This document shows positions 24,630-33,658 of a stretch of 64,000 bases of DNA, one piece after another. Each line of letters starts with the position of its first letter. Position 1 is the stretch's first letter. The position numbers and the translations under genes were made by a program. The notes under the pieces were generated by a model, which saw nothing but the letters and a program-made list of their open reading frames with translations, was not told the DNA's origin and did not search any database. Source of the DNA: Ferrovibrio sp965278975 (GTDB lineage Bacteria > Pseudomonadota > Alphaproteobacteria > Ferrovibrionales > Ferrovibrionaceae); the NCBI RefSeq assembly GCF_965278975.1, contig NZ_OZ257126.1, positions 744,001 through 808,000 of the forward strand. The letters run 5' to 3'.

Positions 24630-25679
24630 ATGGCAAAAAAGATCAAGGTTCTGATTGTCGATGACTCGGCGCTGATCCGTCAGCTGCTGACATCTGCGCT
24701 GAGCAGTGATGCGGACATCGAGGTGGTAGGTGCCGCGCCGGATCCGCTGGTGGCGCGCAGCATGATCAAGGAACTCAATCCGGATGTGCTGACCCTGGAC
24801 GTGGAAATGCCGAACATGGACGGCATCTCGTTCCTGGAAAAGATCATGCGGCTGCGGCCGATGCCGGTGGTGATGGTATCCACCCTGACCCAGAAGGGCG
24901 CCTCGATCACCATGCAGGCGCTGGAAATGGGTGCGGTCGATTTCGTGCCGAAGCCCACCCTGGACATCAAGCACGCCCTGGAAGAGATCAAGAGCGAGCT
25001 GGTGGCCAAGGTAAAGATGGCTGCCACTGCCCGTGTGGTTGCACGCAGCCGTCCGGCCGAAGGCACCGCGCCCAAGCGCCTCACCCCGGGCCCCGGCTTC
25101 ACGTCCACCGACATCATCTGCGCCATCGGCTCGTCCACAGGCGGCGTCGAGGCGCTGAAGGAAGTGATCACCGTGCTGCCACCAGACAGCCCGCCGATCC
25201 TGATCACCCAGCATATGCCACCGCGTTTCACCGGCAGCTTCGCCGCCCGCCTCGATTCGCTTTCCGCGGTTTCGGTTTCGGAGGCCAAGGATGGGGTGCG
25301 CGTCTTTCCAGGCCATGTCTATATCGCACCAGGCGATTTCCACCTGACGCTGCATCGTTCCGGCGGACACTACTACACCAAGCTCAACCACGACCCGCCG
25401 GTTTCCGGCCATCGTCCCTCCGTGGACGTATTGTTCAGTTCGGTGGCCGAGCATGCCGGACATAATGCCATCGGCGTGATCCTCACCGGCATGGGCAAGG
25501 ATGGTGCCGCCGGCCTGAAGAAAATGCTGGAGGCCGGGGCCCAGACCATCGGCCAGGATGAGGCCACCAGCCTGGTCTATGGCATGCCGAAAGCAGCGAA
25601 ACTGGTAGGAGCGGTGCAACAGGAAGCACCGATCGGACAGGTTGCGGCGGAAATCCTGAACCGCTGCAAGCAGCGTTAG
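24630..25679 (+). CDS. cheB: Chemotaxis methylesterase CheB
   Basis: A 349-residue two-domain protein. The receiver (residues 1-120) has Asp11-Asp12, phosphoacceptor Asp57 (LTLDVEMPNMDG) and VPKPT. The methylesterase domain from about residue 160 has the catalytic Ser in IGSSTGGVEA, the His in QHMPPRFTGSFAARLD and the Asp in TGMGKDGAAG. The basic linker contains ARVVARSRP. It removes methyl groups from receptors when phosphorylated by CheA. It follows cheR by 22 bases and closes the contiguous core operon. Confidence 0.96.
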   Translation: MAKKIKVLIVDDSALIRQLLTSALSSDADIEVVGAAPDPLVARSMIKELNPDVLTLDVEMPNMDGISFLEKIMRLRPMPVVMVSTLTQKGASITMQALEMGAVDFVPKPTLDIKHALEEIKSELVAKVKMAATARVVARSRPAEGTAPKRLTPGPGFTSTDIICAIGSSTGGVEALKEVITVLPPDSPPILITQHMPPRFTGSFAARLDSLSAVSVSEAKDGVRVFPGHVYIAPGDFHLTLHRSGGHYYTKLNHDPPVSGHRPSVDVLFSSVAEHAGHNAIGVILTGMGKDGAAGLKKMLEAGAQTIGQDEATSLVYGMPKAAKLVGAVQQEAPIGQVAAEILNRCKQR

Positions 25680-25827
25680 AGTGCGTCTGAACCCGGTCCG
25701 ACGGCCTCCAACAGGCCCTTGGCAGCATTGAGATACCGGGCGTTTTGGGTTATTCATCGCCTTGTAACCGTTGCCGTTTTAGGCATTCGGCGGGGTGACT
25801 GGTAAAAGGAAGGAGCGAGGATCGAAC

Positions 25828-26217
25828 ATGCCGGTGGCCAGCCAACTGCGGGTTCTGATTGTCGACGACCAGATGAGCATGCGCGGCATTGCCCGCTATT
25901 GCCTGCAGGAAATCGGCATCAAGAATGTCGTCGAGGCCAAGAGTGGCAATGAGGCGCTCCTGGCCATGAACTCGAATAAATTCGACCTCATCATCTCCGA
26001 CTGGAACATGGACGGGATGGACGGCTTGACCCTGCTCAAGACCATCCGTGCCAACCCGCTGACCAAGCGCATGCCCTTCATCATGGCCACCGGCCAGCGC
26101 GATACCGAGCTGGTGAAGACCGCCATTCAGGCCGGGGTGAACAATTACATGGTGAAGCCGTTCAACGCCGCCACGATGAAGCAGAAGATCGAAGCGGTGC
26201 TCGGCAAGCTCGGCTGA
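25828..26217 (+). CDS. cheY: Second CheY-like response regulator
   Basis: A 129-residue receiver with all functional residues: Asp13-Asp14, phosphoacceptor Asp58 (IISDWNMDGMDG), switch Thr in MATGQ and Lys in YMVKPFN. The DWNM motif is closer to E. coli CheY than is the first CheY of this locus. ATG 25828 is chosen over GTG 25795 because GGAGCGAGG lies 8 bases before it. A 148-base gap separates it from cheB, so it may have its own promoter. Its stop overlaps the start of a MarR gene by one base. Two CheY proteins suggest a phosphate sink or different motor effects. Confidence 0.92.
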   Translation: MPVASQLRVLIVDDQMSMRGIARYCLQEIGIKNVVEAKSGNEALLAMNSNKFDLIISDWNMDGMDGLTLLKTIRANPLTKRMPFIMATGQRDTELVKTAIQAGVNNYMVKPFNAATMKQKIEAVLGKLG

Positions 26218-26678
26218 TGACGCCGTTCGCGCTGGATAACTACCTGCCCTATCTGATCAACCGCGCCGGCGTTCGCCTGGTCGCGCATTTCAGCATCCGG
26301 CTGCGCGCCGAGGGGCTTGGCATTCAGGACTGGCGCGTACTCGCTGCGCTGTTTGAACAGGATGGCCAGCGGCTGTCCGATCTTGCAGAACGCACCTCGA
26401 TTGAAATCTCGACCCTCTCGCGCATCATCGGCGGCATGGAAACCACCGGCCTGCTGCGCCGCACGAGGGCCAATACCGATGCCCGCGCCGTCGCCATCCG
26501 CATCGAGCCGCGTGGTCGCGAGATGGTGCAGCGGCTGCTGCCAGCAGCCGAGGCGCTGGAGCGCAATGCCCTGGCAGGTCTCACGGAAGCCGAGGAAGCG
26601 CAGCTCAAGGAATTGCTGCGCCGGGTATATGAGAATCTCGATGGCCGCAGCCTGCCGGCCGCCGCCAATAACGGCTAG
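26217..26678 (+). CDS. MarR-family transcriptional regulator
   Basis: A 153-residue winged-helix regulator. LGIQDWRVLAAL begins the DNA-binding domain, LSDLAERTSIEISTLSRIIGGME is the recognition-helix region (residues about 59-81), and the wing contains TRANTDARAVAIRI. The start codon shares its A with the cheY stop (TGATG), so translation is coupled. It converges on a hydrolase gene with only six bases between stops. Its ligand and targets are unknown; co-expression with a chemotaxis regulator is unusual for MarR proteins. Confidence 0.88.
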   Translation: MTPFALDNYLPYLINRAGVRLVAHFSIRLRAEGLGIQDWRVLAALFEQDGQRLSDLAERTSIEISTLSRIIGGMETTGLLRRTRANTDARAVAIRIEPRGREMVQRLLPAAEALERNALAGLTEAEEAQLKELLRRVYENLDGRSLPAAANNG

Positions 26679-26684
26679 GCCGGC

Positions 26685-27638
26685 TCAAGCCAGGCAGCCA
26701 TCCAGGAAGCGGATTACGTCGGCGGTCACTGCATCGCGGTTGGTTTCGTTGAGCAGTTCATGCCGCGCCTGTTCGTAGAAAATATGCTCCACGCGGCTCA
26801 GACCGGCAGCCTGATAAGCCTGCAATAGCTGGTGCAGGCCGCGTGTACCCGCCGAAACCGGATCATGGGTGCCGGCGATAATCAGCAGCGGCAAATCCTT
26901 CGGAACCTTGGCCTGCTCGGCAGGTTCCGCCATTTCCGACAGGCCATCAAGGAAATCGACCCAGAACTGCGTGCTCATTTCATGGCCGCAGAACGGGTCT
27001 GCCATATACGCATCGACTTCCGCCGCATCGCGCGACAACCACTCGAACGGCGTGCGTGCTGGTTCGAACCGTTTATTGAAGGCACCAAGTCCCATCTTCT
27101 GGATCAGCGCGCTATGGCCCTGGCGGCCCAGCCGCAGCCGCTCGGCCCGCGCGATCAGCTTGCCCAGGCCGGAAATCGGCGGCGGCTTGCCGTTGGAAGC
27201 ACAGAGCACGGCACCCCGGATCGTCGCCGCATGCAGCTCGACATAACGCTGCGTCATGAACGAGCCCATGGAATGGCCGAACAGCAGCACCGGCAATCCG
27301 CCCTCGGCAGCGGCAGCGAAGCGGTTGATCTGCAGCAGATCGGTCAGCGCGCGGTTCCAGCCATCGCCATCCGCCATATGGCCGAGCGCACCGGTGCCAC
27401 CATGCATCACTGCCGTGCGGCCATGGCCGCGATGATCGAAACCGTAGACGGCATAGCCTGCGGCGTTCAGTGCCCCAGCGAAACGGGCATAACGACCGGC
27501 ATGTTCAGCCATGCCATGGGCGATATGCACCACTGCCTTAGGCCGTGGCTGCTCGGCACTGGGCACGGGACGCCAGACATGGCCGCGCAGGATCAGGCCA
27601 TCGGATTCGGAGCGGAGTTCAAGATCGGCATGGGTCAT
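26685..27638 (-). CDS. Alpha/beta hydrolase (lysophospholipase / monoacylglycerol lipase type)
   Basis: A 317-residue serine hydrolase. VVHIAHGMAEHAGRYARFA and YGFDHRGHGRT are typical of the PldB/MGL group. GHSMGSFM contains the nucleophilic Ser near residue 120, IIAGTHDPVS has the acid, and EQARHELLNE has the His. There is no signal peptide, so it is probably cytoplasmic. It runs leftward as a single gene, divergent from the aminotransferase, and converges with the MarR gene. Confidence 0.88.
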   Translation of the reverse strand: MTHADLELRSESDGLILRGHVWRPVPSAEQPRPKAVVHIAHGMAEHAGRYARFAGALNAAGYAVYGFDHRGHGRTAVMHGGTGALGHMADGDGWNRALTDLLQINRFAAAAEGGLPVLLFGHSMGSFMTQRYVELHAATIRGAVLCASNGKPPPISGLGKLIARAERLRLGRQGHSALIQKMGLGAFNKRFEPARTPFEWLSRDAAEVDAYMADPFCGHEMSTQFWVDFLDGLSEMAEPAEQAKVPKDLPLLIIAGTHDPVSAGTRGLHQLLQAYQAAGLSRVEHIFYEQARHELLNETNRDAVTADVIRFLDGCLA

Positions 27639-27746
27639 CCGCCTAATTTAGCCTGGGCGGCGGGGCATTGTCAGGCGCCAATTGGACCCTTGCCGGGCGG
27701 GGGTTAAGCCGGTCTAATCGCCCCAACGGAGATAGAAAGCAGACCC

Positions 27747-29141
27747 ATGACCCAGTTGCCAAATTCGCTCGCCGCACGCGATATCGCCCATGTGCTGCAC
27801 CCCTATACCAATCTGGTCAAGCATGAGAAGGCCGGCCCGCTGGTGATCGAACGCGGCAAGGGCATCTATGTCTACGATGACCAGGGCCGCGAATATATCG
27901 AGGCGCTGGCCGGCCTGTGGTGCGCCGGGCTTGGTTTCGAGGAACCGGCTTTGGTCGATGCCGCCATTGAGCAGATGCGCAAGCTGCCCTTCTATCATTC
28001 CTTCGGCCACAAGAGCGCCCCGGTGGTAATCGAACTGGCCGAGAAGTTGAAAAGCCTGTCGCCGGTGCCGATATCGAAGGTGTTCTTCGTCAATTCCGGC
28101 TCGGAAGCCAACGATACCCAGATGAAGTTCATCTGGTACTACAACAACGCCATCGGCCGGCCGAAGAAGAAAACCCTGCTATCGCGCCAGCGCGGCTATC
28201 ATGGCGTCACTATTGCGTCCGCCAGCCTTACCGGCCTGCCCGCCAATCATCGCGCCTTCGATCTGCCGATTGCCGGCGTGAAGCATGTCGATTGCCCGCA
28301 TTACTACCGCCTCGCCCTGCCCGGCGAGAGCGAGGCGGAATTCGTCGCGCGGCTGGCGCAGAACCTGGAGGACTTCATCCAGCGTGAAGGCCCGGATACG
28401 GTGGCCGCCTTCTTCGCCGAACCGGTGATGGGCGCGGGCGGCGTGATCGTGCCGCCGGAAGGATACTTCCCGGCGATCCAGGCGGTGCTGAAGCGGCATG
28501 ACATCCTGAGCGTATCGGACGAAGTGATCTGCGGCTTCGGCCGCACCGGCAATGTCTGGGGCGCACAGACGCTGGACTTCCAGCCCGACATGATCTCCTG
28601 CGCCAAGCAGCTTTCCTCGGCCTATCTGCCGATCGCCGCCTGCATGATCAGCGAGCCGATCTACGAAGCGATCCGCGACCAGTCCGGCACCATCGGCACT
28701 TTCGGCCATGGCTTCACCTATGGCGGCCATCCGGTCTCGGCGGCGGTCGCCCTGCGCACCCTACAATTATACGAAGAACGCAAAATCTATGATCACGTCG
28801 CCATGGTGGCGCCGCGCTTCCAGGCGAGGCTGAAGTGCCTGGCCGATCATCCGCTGGTGGGCGAGGCACGCGGCGTCGGCCTGATCGGCGCCGTGGAACT
28901 GGTAGCCGACAAGGCCAGCCGGCGCAGTTTCGATCCGGCCATGGCCGTGGGTGCCACCTGTGCTGCCTTTTCCCAGGAAGAAGGCCTGATCCATCGCGCC
29001 CTGGCTGGCGATGCCCTGGCCTTCTGCCCGCCGATGATCATCACGGAAGCTGAAATCGACGAAATGTTCGACCGGTTCGAGCGCGCCCTGGCCAAGACTG
29101 AAGCCTGGATCGCCCGCGAAGGCCTGCGTAACGCTGCCTAA
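27747..29141 (+). CDS. Class III aminotransferase (PLP-dependent)
   Basis: A 464-residue fold-type I aminotransferase. NSGSEANDTQMKF binds the PLP phosphate, RQRGYHGVTIASASLTG follows, DEVICGFGRTG has the PLP-ring Asp, and DMISCAKQLSSAYLPI carries the catalytic Lys near residue 291. The sequence resembles omega-amino acid or diamine:pyruvate aminotransferases. The amine substrate is not predictable. It has its own upstream gap of about 108 bases and no obvious operon partner. Confidence 0.92.
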   Translation: MTQLPNSLAARDIAHVLHPYTNLVKHEKAGPLVIERGKGIYVYDDQGREYIEALAGLWCAGLGFEEPALVDAAIEQMRKLPFYHSFGHKSAPVVIELAEKLKSLSPVPISKVFFVNSGSEANDTQMKFIWYYNNAIGRPKKKTLLSRQRGYHGVTIASASLTGLPANHRAFDLPIAGVKHVDCPHYYRLALPGESEAEFVARLAQNLEDFIQREGPDTVAAFFAEPVMGAGGVIVPPEGYFPAIQAVLKRHDILSVSDEVICGFGRTGNVWGAQTLDFQPDMISCAKQLSSAYLPIAACMISEPIYEAIRDQSGTIGTFGHGFTYGGHPVSAAVALRTLQLYEERKIYDHVAMVAPRFQARLKCLADHPLVGEARGVGLIGAVELVADKASRRSFDPAMAVGATCAAFSQEEGLIHRALAGDALAFCPPMIITEAEIDEMFDRFERALAKTEAWIAREGLRNAA

Positions 29142-29248
29142 AAGCTGGGCGGCGTAATTTTTCCACAGTGCCTTGGGGCGGAAAGCGCCCCATGCTATCG
29201 TAGACTGTAGTGCCGGCAGGATTAGCGCCGGGCGAGGTACTTTTAAGC

Positions 29249-30097
29249 ATGATCGTCGATCAACATACCCAGGAAGGCAATGAACTGGTCTCGCGCATCG
29301 AAGCGCGGGCGATGGAGATTTTCCGTTTCACCGAGAATCCGGCCGAACGCCGCGACAACGTCGCCGGCTTCCGCCGCTTCAGTGCAATGATCGATGATTT
29401 CCACCAGTCGGCCGAGGTCGCCGAAGGCCGCCTCACCCTGCTGAAATCTGACCGCCGCGACGAACTGCGCCGCTATGTGACGCAGATTCGCGCCAAGATC
29501 CTGAAAATGGAAATCGACATCACCCAGAGCTATCTGGAGGGATTGATCGAAGCCCAGGCGCCGCTGCCCTATGGTGCGCGCGAATTCTTCTCCTCCCGCC
29601 TGAAGCGGCTGGGCGAACTGGCCCATATTCTGTCCGACGGCCCGGAAGCGGATGGCTCAGCCGGCCAACTGATGCAGCATATGCGCAACATGCTGCAGAT
29701 GCTGATGGACCGCTCGCCGGAACTGGCGGTGTTTGAACGCGATCCCAACCAGCGGCCGCAGCCCCGCAGCCGGCCGCCGCAGGCAGCCGGCCGGGTTCGT
29801 GGTGGCGCCTCTGGCCCGCCGCCTTCCGCGCCGCCAGCGGGCAAGCAACCGGCCCTGCCGCCGGTGATCAAGCTGGAACACCGCGATGATTGGGGCCGCG
29901 TCTTCCTGGCCAAGGGCAGCTTCGACCTGGTGACCCAGGTCTGCCGCGTCAAAGGCCTGTCGATGGACATGATTGCGTCCAAGATGGGCGTGACCCGCAT
30001 CGCCCTGACCCTGATCCTGAACGGCCAGGATCCGATCGCGCGCAACATGCTGGATGTGCTGCACAAGACCCTGAACGCCGGGCATCAGACGCAATAG
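29249..30097 (+). CDS. Uncharacterised protein with C-terminal helix-turn-helix
   Basis: A 282-residue protein I do not recognise. Residues 1-170 are helical, with a possible coiled coil around EGRLTLLKSDRRDELRRY. Residues 172-215 form a Pro/Arg/Gly-rich disordered linker. Residues 225-280 look like a Cro/C1-type HTH: GLSMDMIASKMG would be helices 1-2 and TRIALTLILNG the recognition helix, followed by MLDVLHKTLN. The start at 29249 is selected because the longer frame lacks a plausible ribosome site. It may be a DNA-binding protein or use the HTH fold for protein binding. Confidence 0.6.
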   Translation: MIVDQHTQEGNELVSRIEARAMEIFRFTENPAERRDNVAGFRRFSAMIDDFHQSAEVAEGRLTLLKSDRRDELRRYVTQIRAKILKMEIDITQSYLEGLIEAQAPLPYGAREFFSSRLKRLGELAHILSDGPEADGSAGQLMQHMRNMLQMLMDRSPELAVFERDPNQRPQPRSRPPQAAGRVRGGASGPPPSAPPAGKQPALPPVIKLEHRDDWGRVFLAKGSFDLVTQVCRVKGLSMDMIASKMGVTRIALTLILNGQDPIARNMLDVLHKTLNAGHQTQ

Positions 30098-30106
30098 ATT
30101 GCGGCT

Positions 30107-30508
30107 TCAGGCCTTCGGCAGCTTGCCGAGTTCCACCAGCACTTCGCTCGCCGCCTTGAAGGCATCAAGTCCCGCCGGGATTCCGCAATAGATCGTGGCC
30201 TGCAGCAGGATTTCCTTGATCTCATCGACGCTGACGCCGTTGGTGATGGCGCCTCGCACATGCAGCTTCAATTCCGGCGTGCGGCCCAGCGCGGTGAGCA
30301 TGGCCAGGTTCAGCATCGAGCGCGTCTTGCGCTCCAGGCCGGGGCGATCCCAGACATACCCCCAGCAGAATTCCGTGGTGGCATGCTGGAAGGTCATGGT
30401 GAAGTCGTTCGCCTTGGCCAGCGATGAATCGACATAATCGGCACCCAGCACCTCGCGGCGCACTTTCAGGCCGGCCTCGAAAAGCTGCTTCAATTCCGTC
30501 TCGGACAT
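30107..30508 (-). CDS. Carboxymuconolactone decarboxylase family protein
   Basis: A 133-residue protein of the CMD/AhpD superfamily, closest to the PcaC type. WGYVWDRPGLERKTRSMLNLAML near residues 49-71 is its most recognisable stretch (only parts are conserved), and ATIYCGIPAGLDAFK near 107-121 is the C-terminal motif. No other beta-ketoadipate pathway gene is near, so a true decarboxylase role is not supported by context. It lies 16 bases downstream of the luciferase-like gene and is probably co-transcribed with it. Confidence 0.85.
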   Translation of the reverse strand: MSETELKQLFEAGLKVRREVLGADYVDSSLAKANDFTMTFQHATTEFCWGYVWDRPGLERKTRSMLNLAMLTALGRTPELKLHVRGAITNGVSVDEIKEILLQATIYCGIPAGLDAFKAASEVLVELGKLPKA

Positions 30509-30524
30509 GTCCCTCTCCCAGTCA

Positions 30525-31541
30525 TTAGCTGCGGGAGAGGTTAAATTCCTCGGCCAGCAATTGGTAGCTTTTCAATTTCGCCGCCGGATCATGGGTCCAG
30601 GTCAAAATCACCAATTCCCGCACCTTCAGGCTTTCCGCCAGGTCGCGCAGGCGTTGCCCGAGTTCAGCTGGCGTGCCGATCAGGGCGCGCTTGCGATCAC
30701 GCTCCAGCTTGGCCCGCTCCACGGCAGTGTAATCATGGGCTGCGGCCGCTTCCGGCGTCTGCAACGGCAGCAATTCGCCGATGTCACGGCCCTGGCGCCA
30801 GCGCGCCCGGGTCATGAACAGATGCTCGGCCTCCTCGCGCGTCTCCGCCGCCAATGCCCAGACGCAGATATTGGCTTCCGGCTCAGGCTGCTGTGGCGTC
30901 GGCTTGAAATAGCGGTAATAGACTTCCATCGCCTGCTCGGCGCCACGGCCATCGGTGATGAAATAGGCAAACGAATAGGGCAGGCCGAAATGCGCCGCCA
31001 GTTGCGCACCATAATCCGACGAACCGAGCATCCACAGCCGTGGCTGGCTCGGTGCCATCGGAAAGGCACGCACGCCATGGCGCGGATCGCCTTCCTTCGG
31101 CGTATAGCCGGCGATCCAGCCTTCCAGGTCGCGCACCTGGGTCGGGAATTCATCCTCACCGGCGGAAAAGGCATGCGGATTGAGCGCATAGGCGGTGCGC
31201 CTGTCGCCGCCCGGTGCGCGGCCAACACCAAGATCGATGCGGCCCGGCGCCAGCGCATCCAGCACGCGGAACTGTTCGGCTACCTTGAGCGCATTGTAAT
31301 GCGGCAGCATCACCCCGGCGCTGCCGATGCGGATACGGCTGGTGCGCGCCGCAATCGCCGCCATCAGCACTTCTGGCGCGGTGCCGGCGATGCTGTCGTG
31401 GTTATGGTGCTCGGAGACCCAGAAGCGGTGATAACCAAGCGCCTCGGCCTGCTCGGCCAGCGCCAGGGTATCGCGGATGGCCTGATCCTGGCCGCGCCCG
31501 GCAGCGGCAGTGGATTGATCGAGAATGGAGAGTTTCAGCAT
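30525..31541 (-). CDS. LLM-class flavin-dependent oxidoreductase
   Basis: A 338-residue member of the bacterial luciferase-like monooxygenase superfamily. LKLSILDQS at the N-terminus, RFWVSEHHN, GSAGVMLPHYNALKVAEQF and GRIDLGVGRAPGGD are the hallmarks of the MsnO8/YhbW-like subgroup. It would use FMNH2 or F420-like cofactor, but the substrate is unknown. It is followed by the CMD-family gene. A 78-base gap separates it from the amidotransferase upstream, so it might be the distal part of that operon or a separate unit. Confidence 0.9.
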   Translation of the reverse strand: MLKLSILDQSTAAAGRGQDQAIRDTLALAEQAEALGYHRFWVSEHHNHDSIAGTAPEVLMAAIAARTSRIRIGSAGVMLPHYNALKVAEQFRVLDALAPGRIDLGVGRAPGGDRRTAYALNPHAFSAGEDEFPTQVRDLEGWIAGYTPKEGDPRHGVRAFPMAPSQPRLWMLGSSDYGAQLAAHFGLPYSFAYFITDGRGAEQAMEVYYRYFKPTPQQPEPEANICVWALAAETREEAEHLFMTRARWRQGRDIGELLPLQTPEAAAAHDYTAVERAKLERDRKRALIGTPAELGQRLRDLAESLKVRELVILTWTHDPAAKLKSYQLLAEEFNLSRS

Positions 31542-31619
31542 GCCGGCAACATAGCGCGCCCAATCCGTTTGCCAAGGTCGGGCGGCTTGCCAAGCCGGGC
31601 AGGTGTGGAATACGGCGGC

Positions 31620-32474
31620 CTACTGCACGGCCTGCCAGCGCGGCCAGACCACCATATCGAGCCAGTTCTTCAATTCGCGCTCTCGTTCCTCGCGCTTCAG
31701 CGTGCTCTCATCCAGGCCATGGGCCCAGGCCAGATCACGCCGCCCCGGCTCGGCATGCAGCGCCCGCAATTCGCCCAGATGGCGCTGCATCGCCGCTTCA
31801 TCAGGGAACAGGCCATCGGCCAGCAGGCGCGGGCCATAGCGGTTCATCACTGCGGCGATTTCGTTGAAATCATATTCCGGGTGATACTGCACCGCCCAGG
31901 CATGCGGCCCAGCTTTGGCATCGCCGTAGCTTGCCGCCTGCACATCGCTGACCGCGTTGCTGGCCAGCACGGTCATGCCGCGCGGCACTTCCGCCACTTC
32001 ATCCAGATGCACGCAGATCGCCTCGAACACCGCAGCCTTGCCAGCCAGCAGTGGATGCCCGGCGCCGGCCGGCGTGCGATGGATGCGCCGCGCCACGCCG
32101 ATTTCGCGGCCTTTCGGATTTTTGTGTACCCGGCCACCCAGCGCCGTGGCGATCACCTGCAATCCCCAGCAGGAACCGAACAGGGTGCAGCCGGCATCCA
32201 GCGCCCGCCGCGCCAGATCGATCTGGCGCGTCACCGGCTCGGTCATGTCATAGACATTCAGCGCCGAACCGGTAAAGGCAACGCCGGTATAACGGCTGAA
32301 ATCAAGGCCGGGATCGGCGGCATCGGCCGGATGCGTCACTTCAATCTCAAGCCGCGCATCCAGGCCCCGCAGCACGTCGGCATAATGCGCGCCGCTGGCC
32401 GTGCCGCCCGCAGCGATATTCGCCTGGTTGATCGCAGTCAGATTGCCATCGGCGATCAGGATACGCGGCGCCAT
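31620..32474 (-). CDS. Class I glutamine amidotransferase
   Basis: A 284-residue amidotransferase with the catalytic Cys102 in FGSCWGLQV and the His/Glu in VQYHPEYD. It is a free-standing domain without a synthetase partner. In context it may hydrolyse a gamma-glutamyl amide, as PuuD does in putrescine breakdown, although PuuD itself has a different sequence type. It lies five bases downstream of the alcohol dehydrogenase gene in the operon that begins with the HisN-type phosphatase. Confidence 0.88.
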   Translation of the reverse strand: MAPRILIADGNLTAINQANIAAGGTASGAHYADVLRGLDARLEIEVTHPADAADPGLDFSRYTGVAFTGSALNVYDMTEPVTRQIDLARRALDAGCTLFGSCWGLQVIATALGGRVHKNPKGREIGVARRIHRTPAGAGHPLLAGKAAVFEAICVHLDEVAEVPRGMTVLASNAVSDVQAASYGDAKAGPHAWAVQYHPEYDFNEIAAVMNRYGPRLLADGLFPDEAAMQRHLGELRALHAEPGRRDLAWAHGLDESTLKREERERELKNWLDMVVWPRWQAVQ

Positions 32475-32479
32475 GGGCT

Positions 32480-33640
32480 TCAGCTCAGGTCGCCGGCCAC
32501 CGCTTTGCGGAACACCTTTTCCAGCGCCGCCGCGTCCACCGGGCAGGGATTGCCGCCGGCAGACGGATCAGCCTCAGCCATGCGGCCGATCATGGCGGCA
32601 TCATCCACCGGCACCTTGATTTCGGCCAGCGTGTTCGGGATGCCGAGTTCATAGCGCCAGGCCAGCACCCAGTCGAATACGGCGTCATAGCCATTTCCCG
32701 ACAGGTCCAGCACGCGGGCCAGCAGCTTCATGCGCTCGGCAATCGCCGCCTTGTTATGCTGCATCACATAGGGCAGCAGCACGGCGTTGGTGAGGCCGTG
32801 ATGGGTGTCGTAGACCGCGCCGATCGGATGCGCCAGGGCATGCACGCCGCCCAGCCCCTTCTGGAACGCCGCAGCGCCCATGGAGGCAGCCGCCAGCATG
32901 CGCGAGCGCGCCTCGATATCCGTGCCATCGCGGTAGGCACGGCCCAGGTAATCCTTGCACAGCCGCATGCCTTCCAGCGCGATACCATCTGCCATCGGAT
33001 GGAAACCCGGCGCGCAATAGGCTTCAAAGCAATGCACGAAGGCATCAACGCCGGTGGCCGCCGTGATATGCGGCGGCAGGCCAACGGTAAGCTCCGGGTC
33101 GGCGATTACCAGGGCCGGCAGCATGCGCGGATGGAAGATGATCTTCTTCTCGTGGACGTCTTCCTTGGTGATCACCGAGGCACGGCCGACTTCCGAGCCG
33201 GTGCCCGATGTGGTGGGCACTGCCACCACCGGCGCCATGCCGGCAACGTTGACACGGTCGGCATTGTCGCCGACATCCTCGAAATCCCAGAGCGGGCGAT
33301 CCTGGCCGACCATCAGTGCAATAGCCTTGGCGGCATCAACGCCGCTGCCACCGCCAAACGCGATCACGCCATCATGCTTGCCAGCATGATAGGCCGCCAC
33401 GCCGGCATCGACATTGGCGCCAGTGGGATTACCCTTCACACCCGCAAACAGCCCGGTGGGCAGACCGGCGGCTGCATTGCCGGCAATTGCCGCCTGCACC
33501 ATCGGCGCATTGGCAAGGCCGGCATCGGTGATCAACAGCGGGCGCTGCATGCCGAGCGAACGGCAGGCCTGCGGCAATTCCTTGATGCGGCCAGGGCCGA
33601 CCCACATGGTGGTGGGATAATTCCATTTACCGACGAGCAT
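32480..33640 (-). CDS. Iron-containing alcohol dehydrogenase
   Basis: A 386-residue group III alcohol dehydrogenase. IAFGGGSGVDAAKAIALM is the NAD-binding GGGS motif, PTTSGTGSEVGRASVI follows, and metal ligands fall in ITAATGVDAFVHCFEAY, GGVHALAHPIGAVYDTHHG and the preceding segment. It should interconvert an alcohol and an aldehyde. The aldehyde dehydrogenase gene lies immediately upstream, so alcohol to acid oxidation is the natural reading. Spacing is 18 bases to the upstream gene. Confidence 0.92.
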   Translation of the reverse strand: MLVGKWNYPTTMWVGPGRIKELPQACRSLGMQRPLLITDAGLANAPMVQAAIAGNAAAGLPTGLFAGVKGNPTGANVDAGVAAYHAGKHDGVIAFGGGSGVDAAKAIALMVGQDRPLWDFEDVGDNADRVNVAGMAPVVAVPTTSGTGSEVGRASVITKEDVHEKKIIFHPRMLPALVIADPELTVGLPPHITAATGVDAFVHCFEAYCAPGFHPMADGIALEGMRLCKDYLGRAYRDGTDIEARSRMLAAASMGAAAFQKGLGGVHALAHPIGAVYDTHHGLTNAVLLPYVMQHNKAAIAERMKLLARVLDLSGNGYDAVFDWVLAWRYELGIPNTLAEIKVPVDDAAMIGRMAEADPSAGGNPCPVDAAALEKVFRKAVAGDLS

Positions 33641-33658
33641 GGGGCGAACTCCAGAGAA

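Noticed and set aside
30507..32654. A 715-codon open frame on the plus strand
   Set aside because: It lies antisense to the luciferase-like and amidotransferase genes and has no recognisable motif.
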